Origin: Proteinivorax hydrogeniformans
GTDB taxonomy: Bacteria; Bacillota; Proteinivoracia; Proteinivoracales; Proteinivoracaceae
Direction: 5' to 3'
Assembly (NCBI RefSeq): GCF_040515995.1
Contig: NZ_CP159485.1
Location: 310,001 to 374,000, forward strand
Length of the DNA: 64,000 bases
The notes beneath the pieces are model-generated. The model was given only the letters and a program-made list of their open reading frames with translations. It was not told the origin of the DNA and made no database searches. Shown here one piece after another: positions 18,109 to 25,932 of this stretch (positions are counted from its first letter, which is position 1; each line of letters opens with the position of its first letter). The position numbers were made by a program, and so were the translations under genes.

Positions 18109-18942
18109 ATGATTGAAAAACTCAAGGATGATAGAGTTTATGTTGAACAAGGTCCTATTCGTATGGTGTTAGATTTATCTATAGATAATAAAAAAAAGCC
18201 AAACTTGGCCTTAGAAGTTGCAGAGCATGTATTAGGGCAGTTTCATAAAACCCTTAATTATATACCATATGTTAAAGGGCAAAAAAAACTTGAAGCACCC
18301 ATAGAAGAAGCCCCTATAGCACTACAGAAGATGTTAAAGGCTGTAGAAAAATGTAGCGATAGCTTCATGACTCCTCTTTCAGCTGTTGCAGGCTCCTTTT
18401 CAGATATCGCTTTAGAAAAAGCTTTAGAGCTTGGTTGTCAAAGGATAATAGTAAACAATGGTGGCGATATTGCTTTGACAGATGTGGACAACCCTATTAA
18501 TGTAGGTATACCGCTTAAAGGGAATAACGAGCCTAGCTATATTGTCACCATAGCTCCTAAAGCTAACATAAGAGGGGTTTGCACCAGTGGGTTAGGTGGA
18601 AGAAGTTTTTCCAAGGGGATAGCAGATTTAGCAGTTACTTTAGCTAGTGATGCGGCTACTGCTGATGTTAGTGCTACACTTGTAGCTAATAGTACTGATG
18701 TAAATTCGCCTAATATTGTGAGATGTTACGCTGATGAAATTGATAGTGAAACAGATATAGCAGGGCAATTAGTTACCTTAAAAGCTAATAACCTACAGGA
18801 AGATGAGAAGCTTAAAGCTTTGATGAATGGTTGTGACGTCGCAGAAAAGCTTTTAAATAAGCAGGTAATTCAAGGGGTATTCATAGCTGTTGGAAAACAT
18901 ATGGTTAAGATTCCTAATGAAATAGATATCAAGGCTATTTAA
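18109..18942 (+). CDS. UPF0280 (ApbE-like) family protein
   Basis: 277 residues of the UPF0280 family, distantly related to the ApbE flavin transferases. Seen: VNNGGDIALTDVDNPINVG near 115-133 and RGVCTSGLGGRSFSKGIADL near 160-179, comparable to the ApbE-type GGD and SG.-rich segments. ATG 18109 follows AGGTGA and lies just past the reductase stop; an upstream GTG (18100) overlapping the reductase is less likely. Its place immediately after hnr suggests it helps mature or supply a flavin for the reductase; this is inference, and no classical flavinylation motif was found in the reductase. Confidence 0.7.
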   Translation: MIEKLKDDRVYVEQGPIRMVLDLSIDNKKKPNLALEVAEHVLGQFHKTLNYIPYVKGQKKLEAPIEEAPIALQKMLKAVEKCSDSFMTPLSAVAGSFSDIALEKALELGCQRIIVNNGGDIALTDVDNPINVGIPLKGNNEPSYIVTIAPKANIRGVCTSGLGGRSFSKGIADLAVTLASDAATADVSATLVANSTDVNSPNIVRCYADEIDSETDIAGQLVTLKANNLQEDEKLKALMNGCDVAEKLLNKQVIQGVFIAVGKHMVKIPNEIDIKAI

Positions 18943-18964
18943 CTTTAAAAAGTAGGAAACGATA

Positions 18965-19546
18965 ATGAAAATTAGAAAGTTTTATACTTGGGTGGAAGAG
19001 CCTAAAATTGATGGAGAAAAACCCATTGAAGGAAACCCACAAAAAAAAGTATCGGTGGCAGTTGTAATTGAAAATCCATTTGCAGGAAAATATCAAGAGG
19101 ATCTGTCAGAATTAGCAGATTGGAGTGAAAAAATTGCTCCTTTAATGGTAGAAAAAGCTTTAACTGCTGCAAACATAGATGAATCAGAGGCTCAAAATTA
19201 TGGTAAGGCGGCAATTGTAGGAGGAAATGGCGAGTTAGAGCACGCTGCAGCAGTGTTGCATCCAAAGTTAGGGAAACCTTTCAGAGCTGGTTTAGCTGGA
19301 GGAAAGTCAATTATTCCATCGGCTAAAAAAATGGGATACCCAGGTGCAGCTATAGATGTACCTTTACATTATAAAGACGCTGCATATGTAAGGACTCATT
19401 TTGATGCTATGGAAGTGAGCATACCAGATGCTCCTAGAGATAATGAGTTAGTGCTAATACTATCTGTCACCAATTGTGGAAGACCCCATCCAAGAGTAGG
19501 TGGATTAACCATAGAAGAAGCAGAGGGCAAAGATGGACTAAGATAG
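18965..19546 (+). CDS. AA_synth (amino acid synthesis) family protein, second copy
   Basis: 193 residues, close paralogue of 4684-5262. Shared blocks are GKAAIVGGNGELEHAAAVLH, KSIIPSAKKMGYPGAAID, HYKDAAYVRTHFDAME and TNCGRPHPRVGGLTIEEAEG. It closes the main operon as the first copy closes the first one, and a terminator hairpin follows within 100 bp. No reaction is proven for the family as far as I know. The repeated association with enamidase suggests a role in handling the ring-opened product. Confidence 0.75.
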   Translation: MKIRKFYTWVEEPKIDGEKPIEGNPQKKVSVAVVIENPFAGKYQEDLSELADWSEKIAPLMVEKALTAANIDESEAQNYGKAAIVGGNGELEHAAAVLHPKLGKPFRAGLAGGKSIIPSAKKMGYPGAAIDVPLHYKDAAYVRTHFDAMEVSIPDAPRDNELVLILSVTNCGRPHPRVGGLTIEEAEGKDGLR

Positions 19547-19638
19547 AATTTAATATGGTTGTTGGAAGTCCAGTATTTTAGGAGGCTACTGAAATCTGAC
19601 TGGATTTCACTAAAGGAAAAGAATTTTCACTCAAAAAG

Positions 19639-19675
19639 ACGAGTTTGGTTCAAAATTTTGAAACAAACTCGTTTT
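19639..19675 (+). terminator. Terminator of the main catabolic operon
   Basis: ACGAGTTTG and CAAACTCGT pair around a loop that is itself the palindrome TTCAAAATTTTGAA, with a short T-run after it. A smaller hairpin, TGAAATC/GATTTCA, lies upstream at 19589-19608. Confidence 0.7.
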
Positions 19676-19742
19676 AAGGGAGAATAAATCGTTTTCGATA
19701 ACCATCTCTGTTAGCTGGCCACAGTAAAGAAGGAGTCAGCAA

Positions 19743-19800
19743 TGAGCCAAGGGGACAGGAACCTTGTCCCAATTATTATTAACATACCCATTAACTTTCT
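19743..19800 (+). repeat. Dispersed repeat A, copy 1 (GGGGACAGG type)
   Basis: Carries AGCCAAGGGGACAGG-A-ACCTTG followed by TTATTAACATA-CCATTAAC. The same arrangement recurs at 21541-21605. The core forms a small hairpin (AAGG..CCTT). Similar GGGGAC remnants occur near 24013 and 37967. It resembles REP-like intergenic repeats common in clostridia. Confidence 0.55.
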
Positions 19801-19882
19801 GCTTTAGTCGCAGAATTTTGAAGTCACGCTTTTAATATTCTGATTCCCTATTTTCTACTTGTTTAAGTCAGAGTTGAAACAC

Positions 19883-19933
19883 CTAAAAGAAAAAGCAGAT
19901 AATCCCAATGGGACTATCTGCTTTTTCTTTTAG
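19883..19933. terminator. Long hairpin upstream of the MerR gene
   Basis: A 19-nt arm, CTAAAAGAAAAAGCAGATA, is perfectly repeated in inverted form at 19915-19933, with a small inner TCCC/GGGA stem. A-rich on the left and T-rich on the right, it could terminate on both strands. It isolates the MerR promoter just downstream. Confidence 0.75.
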
Positions 19934-19939
19934 AATTCC

Positions 19940-19970
19940 TTGACCTGTAGTTAGGTACAGGTTATATACT
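19940..19970 (+). promoter_or_regulatory. MerR-type promoter with 19-bp spacer and operator
   Basis: TTGACC at 19940-19945 and TATACT at 19965-19970 are separated by 19 bp, the overlong spacer typical of MerR-activated promoters. Inside it the inverted repeat ACCTGTA-6-TACAGGT (19943-19949, 19956-19962) is the expected operator. It drives the MerR gene and the reductase after it, so the regulator probably activates its own operon. Confidence 0.88.
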
Positions 19971-19991
19971 AAAGCTAGGAGGTGATTATTT

Positions 19992-20381
19992 ATGTTAATT
20001 GGTGAAGTGTCTCAAAGGTATAGAATTAATATTGAAACTTTGAGGTATTACGAAAGGCTGGGGTTAGTTGTTCCTGGGAGAGTCGGCAATAGAAGGTGTT
20101 ATACCGAAAAGGATATTGACGATTTGATCTTTGTTCTGCGTATGAAGGAGATGATGTTTTCTTTGTCTGAGATTAAAAAGGTTATGGCTATAGATAAAAA
20201 AATAGATAAAGCAATTAATACACAGCATATAGATAAGGATGAAATTGATAAATTGCAAAAGGAAGTTGCTAAAAAGCATGACGATATATTAAAAAAAGAA
20301 AAGGAGTTAGCAAAAGTTAAGGGGCATTTAAACAAGTTGCTTTGCAAAATTGAAGAATTTAAAAAAGGGGAGGAGTCATAA
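19992..20381 (+). CDS. MerR-family transcriptional regulator
   Basis: 129 residues: an N-terminal winged helix-turn-helix (IGEVSQRYRINIETLRYYERLGL), then NRRCYTEKDIDDL, and a C-terminal coiled coil rich in K and E from about 75. There are only scattered cysteines and no clear metal-binding cluster, so the signal is not evident. It is co-transcribed with an aldo/keto reductase from a classic MerR promoter. A response to a reactive carbonyl or xenobiotic is possible, but not shown by the sequence. Confidence 0.88.
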   Translation: MLIGEVSQRYRINIETLRYYERLGLVVPGRVGNRRCYTEKDIDDLIFVLRMKEMMFSLSEIKKVMAIDKKIDKAINTQHIDKDEIDKLQKEVAKKHDDILKKEKELAKVKGHLNKLLCKIEEFKKGEES

Positions 20382-20382
20382 A

Positions 20383-21534
20383 ATGCTCAGAAAAGAGCTG
20401 GCGAAACTACCTTTTTCTTCTATAGGGTTTGGGTGCTATGGATTGGGTGGAGCTTACGGGAGTAAGATTAATGAAAAACAAGGTATAGACTTAATTCAAA
20501 CGGCGTTTACTCAGGGGATAAAGGTATTTGATACCGCCAGTAGTTATGAGGGTACTGAAGAAATATTAGGAAAAGCTATTGCACCTTTTAGACACGAGGT
20601 TGTAGTAGCATCTAAGGTTGGTCTTGTAGCAGGCAATATACCAGACCTATCCAAGAGGAATGTTATTGCGTCATGCAAGGAAAGTCTAAAAAAGCTTGGC
20701 ACAGATTATTTAGATATTTATCAAATCCATTATGATGATCCAAAGACAACGGTTGAAGAGACAGTAGAGGGTTTGGAAAGTCTTAAAGAAGCTGGGCTGA
20801 TAAGAAGCTACGGTATAGGTCATTTGCCTATGGGAAGAATGCTAGAATATTTAAAGGTAGGGGATGTATCTACTGTTTTATCAGAAATTAGTGTAATTAA
20901 TAACTCTAGTTATACGCAGTTGTATCCACTTCATAAAAAGTATGGCTTTGACATAATGGGTTTTAGTGTAACTGGCAGAGGGATCTTATCGGGGGAAATA
21001 AATCATGCTACTAAATTTTTACCCGGTGATATTAGGGCAATCGATCCACAGTTTAAAAGATCTAAGCTTAAGTCAGCTCTACGGAAATACAAAAAGCTAA
21101 AAGAGATTAGCGAAAATTGTGGGGTTACACCGGTCCAGTTAGCCATTTGTTGGGTAATACACAAGGAAGGCATAGAAGTAGCGTTGATAGGGCCAACAAA
21201 GAAAGAGCATCTTTTAGAAAATAGCAGGGCAGCAAAATGTAGTATAAAAAAAGATATTATAGATGAAATTGATCGTTTTATAAGAAAGGAAGATGAATGG
21301 CTAAAGGTAGCTGTATCTGAAGATGTGTCTAACATATTAGATAATCAACTGAATAAAGACATTGTCACCGTTACCCAAGATTTAATATATGTGCTAGAGC
21401 ATTGTCTGGAGAACAACTTGATGGAGCACAAAAAAGGGGCAGCTTTATATAAGCAAGTAATAGCAGTACAAAAAAGTGATAAATCGTTAAATCAGATACA
21501 GGAAATAAAAGAAGAAATAAAGAGCAGCATTTAA
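20383..21534 (+). CDS. Aldo/keto reductase family protein with a C-terminal extension
   Basis: 383 residues. Seen: GFGCYGLGGAYG near 14, FDTASSYEGTEEILGKAI near 48-65 (catalytic D and Y), SKVGLVAG, YLDIYQIHYDDP near 105, GIGHL and the late GPTKKEHL NADP-binding segment. Typical family members are about 310 residues; the last ~80 are helical and charged and of unknown role. ATG 20383 has GGGGAGG upstream; an in-frame TTG inside the MerR gene is rejected. It is the second gene of the MerR operon. Confidence 0.85.
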   Translation: MLRKELAKLPFSSIGFGCYGLGGAYGSKINEKQGIDLIQTAFTQGIKVFDTASSYEGTEEILGKAIAPFRHEVVVASKVGLVAGNIPDLSKRNVIASCKESLKKLGTDYLDIYQIHYDDPKTTVEETVEGLESLKEAGLIRSYGIGHLPMGRMLEYLKVGDVSTVLSEISVINNSSYTQLYPLHKKYGFDIMGFSVTGRGILSGEINHATKFLPGDIRAIDPQFKRSKLKSALRKYKKLKEISENCGVTPVQLAICWVIHKEGIEVALIGPTKKEHLLENSRAAKCSIKKDIIDEIDRFIRKEDEWLKVAVSEDVSNILDNQLNKDIVTVTQDLIYVLEHCLENNLMEHKKGAALYKQVIAVQKSDKSLNQIQEIKEEIKSSI

Positions 21535-21540
21535 AAATAT

Positions 21541-21605
21541 AGAGCCAAGGGGACAGGGACCTTGGCTCTATGCAGTTTTATTAACATAACCATTGACTTG
21601 TTCAC
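21541..21605 (+). repeat. Dispersed repeat A, copy 2 (GGGGACAGG type)
   Basis: AGCCAAGGGGACAGGGACCTTGGCT forms a self-complementary hairpin (AGCCAAGG with CCTTGGCT), followed by TTATTAACATAACCATTGAC, matching 19743-19800. It lies right after the aldo/keto reductase stop. Confidence 0.6.
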
Positions 21606-21755
21606 TATATATAATATTTTTATCTATCCATTTCTACCTTGTTGCCATTTACGTTTAAGAGCTATAAAAATTAAGTATCAAATTTTCACAGTAGGAAGGA
21701 TTTTTGGATTAAAAAAAGAAGGTTGTTTTAGACAATATTCTAAAGGAGTGTTACC

Positions 21756-22268
21756 ATGTCAAAAAAAGTGGCTTTGCTTTTAGAAGATTTGTACAATGAG
21801 CAAGAATTTTGGTATCCATACTATCGTATGATTGAGGCTGGGTATGAAGTGACAGTCATAGGGACCGGTAGAAAAAGTATCTATGAAGGAAAGTCTGGCC
21901 TTTCTGCAAAAGAAGATGTAGCTGCTAAAGATGTTGATCCAAAGGACTTTGATGCAGTTATTGTTCCCGGTGGTTTTGCACCTGACTACATGCGCAGAGA
22001 TAATGATATGGTGAATTTAGTTAAAGTTATATCAGACCAAGGAGGCGTTGTGGCAGCTATTTGCCATGCTTTATGGGTGTTAGCAAGTGCAGATATATTA
22101 AAAGGCAAAAAAGCTACCGCTGCGGCTTCAATTAAAGTTGATGTTATTAACGCTGGAGGGAAATTTTTAGATGAGGTAGTAGTTGTAGATGGTAATTTAG
22201 TTACATCAAGAAAGCCAGATGATCTGCCGGCATTTTGTAAAGAAATTATTGGGAAGTTAGAAGAGTAA
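21756..22268 (+). CDS. DJ-1/PfpI family protein
   Basis: 170 residues, the standard length. The nucleophile elbow is AAICHALWVLASA (Cys near 100), preceded by DAVIVPGGFAPDYMRRD, and followed by VDGNLVTSRKPDDLPAFC, all typical of the PfpI/YhbO/DJ-1 type. Such proteins act in stress protection (glyoxalase or deglycase-like activity has been reported) or as peptidases. The start follows AAAGGAG. It is a single gene with a strong hairpin terminator behind it. The exact activity cannot be read from the sequence. Confidence 0.85.
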   Translation: MSKKVALLLEDLYNEQEFWYPYYRMIEAGYEVTVIGTGRKSIYEGKSGLSAKEDVAAKDVDPKDFDAVIVPGGFAPDYMRRDNDMVNLVKVISDQGGVVAAICHALWVLASADILKGKKATAAASIKVDVINAGGKFLDEVVVVDGNLVTSRKPDDLPAFCKEIIGKLEE

Positions 22269-22295
22269 AAATAAGATAACTTAAGAGCATCGCAC

Positions 22296-22340
22296 AAAAA
22301 TGTCAGGTGACAGGTTAAACTCCTGTCACCTGACATTTTT
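22296..22340. terminator. Perfect hairpin terminator after the DJ-1 gene
   Basis: AAAAATGTCAGGTGACAGG and its exact inverse flank a 7-nt loop (TTAAACT), with A-run on the left and T-run on the right, so it could act in both directions. The core GGTGACAGG resembles the GGGGACAGG repeats nearby. Confidence 0.85.
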
Positions 22341-22511
22341 TGTACAACATACTAATCTCACATACAGAAACCTAATTCATTGATAAAATTTTGGAAATAT
22401 TTTATAATTTAGGTTAGGCGTATAAACAAAAATAATCAAGTTTGAAAAGCCATAAAAGATTCGCATAAAAGGAATTGTATTTCGCTTGGGCTTAAGGAGG
22501 GAGGAGATAAA

Positions 22512-23354
22512 ATGCAACTAGCTGATATTCTGAAATTAAAGGGATTTAACCATAAAAAAATTAAAGTGATTAGGCATACGACTAATAGGAAAGAAATAAA
22601 AGTCCTTGTTGATTTAGGGGAATTTGAATTATATCAATCCTATCAGAAGACAGAAGTTTTTAAGGATGCTGAATATATCATTTCGTTTAGAGCTACAGAA
22701 GGAAGAAAAGCAGTACTACAAGGTGTCTATAAAGTAAATAAAGTGCAGCAGGTTATGAACCTTCCAGATATACTTCATCCTATTATTGACTTAGAAAACT
22801 GGGGGCCAGGACCGTACTTTCACTATGATCTTATTAGAGAAAATTCTCTGGCTGATTTAGAAGAGAGATTGGTTATTGATTGGGGAGGATCTACGGTAAC
22901 GTGGTGTCAGAAAAGACTTGATAAAGATATCATTGAAATATTACCTGAAGGGTATGCAAAAACATTTTTAGGTTATGAAAATGTACTTCTAGATTTTGAT
23001 GAATTAGAAAAGATTGTTATGCATCCAGATGTGAACAAGCAGTGGAAAATGATGCTCTCAAATGTGTATGGGGTGTATCTAATACTTGACACAACTACCG
23101 GGCAGCAATATATAGGATCCGCTTATGGTAAAGAGGGGTTATGGGGCAGATGGAGTAATTATATTCAATCAAAGCATGGTGGAAACAAAATCCTAATTGA
23201 ACTGTTAAAGGATGATCCATTAAGGTATAAAAAATTCAGATTTAGTATATTGAACGTTGTTCCTAACTCATCTTTAAAAGAAGAAGTAATACATCTTGAG
23301 CAGATAACAAAAGAAAAGCTGGGAACTAGAGTGTTTGGGTTAAATTCTAATTAG
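22512..23354 (+). CDS. GIY-YIG nuclease-domain protein
   Basis: 280 residues. The C-terminal third has GVYLILDTTTGQQYIGSAYG near 193-212 (the GIY/YIG pair as GVY and YIG), then LWGRWSNYIQ with the arginine, and a later glutamate-rich HLEQITKEKLGTR. The N-terminal ~180 residues form another domain that I do not recognise. Stand-alone proteins of this layout are common in Firmicutes and not tied to a mobile intron here. It could be a repair or restriction-like nuclease. The start follows GGAGGGAGGAG. Confidence 0.78.
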   Translation: MQLADILKLKGFNHKKIKVIRHTTNRKEIKVLVDLGEFELYQSYQKTEVFKDAEYIISFRATEGRKAVLQGVYKVNKVQQVMNLPDILHPIIDLENWGPGPYFHYDLIRENSLADLEERLVIDWGGSTVTWCQKRLDKDIIEILPEGYAKTFLGYENVLLDFDELEKIVMHPDVNKQWKMMLSNVYGVYLILDTTTGQQYIGSAYGKEGLWGRWSNYIQSKHGGNKILIELLKDDPLRYKKFRFSILNVVPNSSLKEEVIHLEQITKEKLGTRVFGLNSN

Positions 23355-23378
23355 ATTTGAGGGGGCAAGGTAAGTGCA

Positions 23379-23428
23379 AGGTAAGACTTTTGATATTTCA
23401 ATACTGGAGTTCCTCTATTTATTAGGAT
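23379..23428 (+). repeat. Dispersed repeat B, copy 1
   Basis: A stretch of about 47 bp starting GGTAAGACTTTTGATATTTC and ending TCCTCTATTTATTAGG recurs at 32877-32926 with only two base differences. Both copies are intergenic and in the same orientation. Not coding in any consistent frame; origin unknown. Confidence 0.7.
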
Positions 23429-23528
23429 AGACCTTTATTTTACAGGCAAGAGGGGAATATAAAGTTTCAAAAAGGGTGGAAGTTACAACGAAAGTTTAAG
23501 TAAAAGTAAATAACGGGAGGGTTGGCCG

Positions 23529-24002
23529 TTGGTTAAAATTAAGAAGGGTTTTATGGTATTGGCCCTTTGTAGCGCTTTGCTTATTGGCCTTGTTGGGTGT
23601 GAAAAAAATGGGGATGAAAAGATAGTTTTTGACTTTGATACCCATGATGTTAAGCAGCTAGAGGTGTTTAGGTATTCAGATACATCAGATGCTGAGAAAT
23701 TTGTTATTGCAGACAAAGAAAAAATAGATCATGTCTTACTTACTATTACAAGTCTTGATTACAAGGTTAATAACAAAGTGGCACCTGAGGGGGTGCAAGT
23801 TACAAGTTTCCGCTTTCACCTTGCAGATAACTCCTATGTTGATGTTATTTATGCTGATATAGGAGTAAAGGATGGAATTATCAAATCTCCTAAACTTTTT
23901 AATTATAAAACTCAGGCTGACCTCGGTGGCGTAGGGCTAGATTTAATTGAAGGCGTTCCTGCTGAGAAAGTTTCTGAAGATGAATTGCCTTATTATGAAT
24001 AA
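23529..24002 (+). CDS. Small lipoprotein of unknown function
   Basis: 157 residues. The N-terminus is a lipoprotein signal: KIKK, a hydrophobic core and the lipobox LVGC with the cysteine at residue 24. The mature part is hydrophilic and contains a beta-rich domain (VTSFRFHLADNSYVDVIYAD) that I do not recognise. TTG 23529 is taken as the start because GGAGGG lies 8 nt upstream; an ATG nine codons in would cut the positive charges. It is probably anchored on the outer face of the membrane. A hairpin terminator follows at 24047. Confidence 0.7.
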   Translation: MVKIKKGFMVLALCSALLIGLVGCEKNGDEKIVFDFDTHDVKQLEVFRYSDTSDAEKFVIADKEKIDHVLLTITSLDYKVNNKVAPEGVQVTSFRFHLADNSYVDVIYADIGVKDGIIKSPKLFNYKTQADLGGVGLDLIEGVPAEKVSEDELPYYE

Positions 24003-24046
24003 GATTGTGCAAACGGGGACGAGAATTTTGTGCCTATTATTTGCAG

Positions 24047-24074
24047 AAACACCACTTTTTAAGTGGTGTTTTTA
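24047..24074. terminator. Hairpin terminator, AACACCACTT type
   Basis: AAACACCACTT and AAGTGGTGTTT pair around a short T loop and end in a T-run. Almost the same stem is used at 27297-27326 and 32957-32991. Confidence 0.8.
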
Positions 24075-24200
24075 GAGAGATATAAAAATATTTAGGCACA
24101 TAGATATTTATATTCAAACTTGCTATTGGGGTAAAATGGGGTGCAAATAGTAAATGCAATTGCGTGATATTGGCAACTGTATTGCAAAGGAGTTGATAAC

Positions 24201-25022
24201 TTGCCTAGTTTACAAGATTTCTTTTCAGGTGCTCCTTTATTATTATCCGGAGTAATTTTGTTGTTTGATGTTTTTGTAAATAGAAAAAGAAGCATGAATT
24301 ATTTTTTGGGCACAAAAATGGAGGAAGGACAAGAAGAAGAAGCTCGGGGATTAAAAAAGCTGTTTAATTTTTTACTTGGCATTTTAATGATAAGCTTAGC
24401 AATCTTTATTTTGTTTACTGATTATTATTTTGAAATGATAATTCTCTCTGTATTGGTTCCTTTAGTAGGTATTATAGCTAAGTTGATAGCAGCTGCAAGA
24501 GGTTTATTGCTTATCAGCAATAAAAAGCAATTTTTTTTAGTGGTGCTTTCTATATTTTTGAGTTTAACTATAGTATTTTTATTTGTGTATGATCAAACGA
24601 GACACACCACTTTTAAGGTGGCAGCAGGAGAAGTTTTAGAAAGAAAGATTGAAAAAATTACAATTCGTGACCTTTCGGATAGGGAAGATAAAAACATCGT
24701 TAGGAAACTTAAGGTTGAGGATGATAAAACAATAGAGCAGGTTAATAATAATTTAGCTGCTATGGAATTAAAAGAAACGTTTATAGGAGTTGGAACAAGA
24801 AAGTATGTGATGAGGTTATATTATAGAAATGGCGGTGACGAATTAGATTATTATGTTTTGGTAGTAGGTGAGAGATCAATACACTTATCATTAGACGATA
24901 ACCTAGGAACTGACAGTTACAATTTAATTAGTGACAACTACATATTTGAAAAACTTGATAGACTATTTTATGAAAGAAAGGAAGAAATAGAGGTAAGGGA
25001 AACAATACCTTTACCCTTTTGA
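24201..25022 (+). CDS. Membrane protein of unknown function
   Basis: 273 residues. About four hydrophobic segments lie in the first ~140 residues (around 8-24, 57-75, 80-96, 110-130), with an acidic loop EEGQEEEARG between the first and second. The C-terminal ~130 residues are soluble and alpha/beta in look (VAAGEVLERKIEKITIRDL...), probably facing out. The start is TTG with AAGGAG upstream. I do not recognise the family. It stands alone, between the lipoprotein and an ABC transporter operon. Confidence 0.65.
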   Translation: MPSLQDFFSGAPLLLSGVILLFDVFVNRKRSMNYFLGTKMEEGQEEEARGLKKLFNFLLGILMISLAIFILFTDYYFEMIILSVLVPLVGIIAKLIAAARGLLLISNKKQFFLVVLSIFLSLTIVFLFVYDQTRHTTFKVAAGEVLERKIEKITIRDLSDREDKNIVRKLKVEDDKTIEQVNNNLAAMELKETFIGVGTRKYVMRLYYRNGGDELDYYVLVVGERSIHLSLDDNLGTDSYNLISDNYIFEKLDRLFYERKEEIEVRETIPLPF

Positions 25023-25164
25023 TATTCTTTAGGACACAGACCCGGGTTAGGCTGTTCAAATGGGAACGGTGTCCTGGGATTGCATATGAGATGAATACTA
25101 AAAAATGTTACTGGAAACAAGCGGTTGAGTTGTGTTAAGTATTTTAGAATAAGGGGGGATTGTT

Positions 25165-25932
25165 ATGGAGGATAAACTACTAGAGTTTAAAAATATCTCT
25201 AAATATTATGATGCTGTCAAAGCCTTAGATGAGGTTTCTTTTGCCATTAAGGAAGGTGAAATAGTGGGGCTAATTGGCCCTAATGGTGCAGGTAAAACTA
25301 CAGCGATTCAGACAATGATGAAATATATCACTCCAGATAGTGGGGATGTTTACTTTAAAGGCAAAAACATAAAGCTTTTAAGCCAAAATAAGCTAAACAT
25401 TTCTTACCTGCCTGACGAACCGGTATATTTTGAAGAATTAACATTAGAAGAACACTTGTTTTTTATTTGCATGCTTTATAACTATACACAAAAAGAAGCT
25501 AATGAATCAGTAAATTATATTATTGATAAGCTAGAATTATATGAACATAAGAACAAACTGCCGGATAAATTGTCTAAGGGGACAAAGCAAAAACTACAAA
25601 TAGCATGCTCATTACTTAGAAAGTTTGATGTTCTTTTAGCAGACGAGCCTTTCACTGCTTTGGATCCAAAGCAAATATGGGTACTAAAAGAGTTGTTTTT
25701 AGAGCAAAAAAAGGATAACAAAAGCATCTTGGTGTCTACTCATCTTTTAGATTTAGCGGAAACCTTTTGTGATCGGTACATTTGCTTAAATAAAGGGGAA
25801 ATAATTGGACATGGTACAAAAGAAAGTCTTATTAGAAAATCTAATTTATGCCCAGGTGGCTCTCACTCCCTTGAGACCGTGTTTATGCAGTTATTAGCTC
25901 AATCAAAGGAAGATGAAACATGTACGGATTAA
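25165..25932 (+). CDS. ABC transporter ATP-binding protein
   Basis: 255 residues. Walker A GPNGAGKTTA near 37-46, signature-like LSKGTKQKLQIA near 135-146, Walker B DVLLADEP near 153-160, and switch His in STHLLD near 192. The LSKG.KQ form is typical of BcrA/YtrB-like exporters and ABC-2 systems. It overlaps the permease gene by 13 bp, so the two are coupled and form one transporter. Cargo is unknown; there are no lantibiotic or regulator genes beside it. Confidence 0.88.
   Translation: MEDKLLEFKNISKYYDAVKALDEVSFAIKEGEIVGLIGPNGAGKTTAIQTMMKYITPDSGDVYFKGKNIKLLSQNKLNISYLPDEPVYFEELTLEEHLFFICMLYNYTQKEANESVNYIIDKLELYEHKNKLPDKLSKGTKQKLQIACSLLRKFDVLLADEPFTALDPKQIWVLKELFLEQKKDNKSILVSTHLLDLAETFCDRYICLNKGEIIGHGTKESLIRKSNLCPGGSHSLETVFMQLLAQSKEDETCTD

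Noticed and set aside
21562-21783. ORF of 73 codons before the DJ-1 gene
   Set aside because: No ribosome-binding site, overlaps the DJ-1 start, and its 5' part lies in repeat A. Composition does not look like a protein family.
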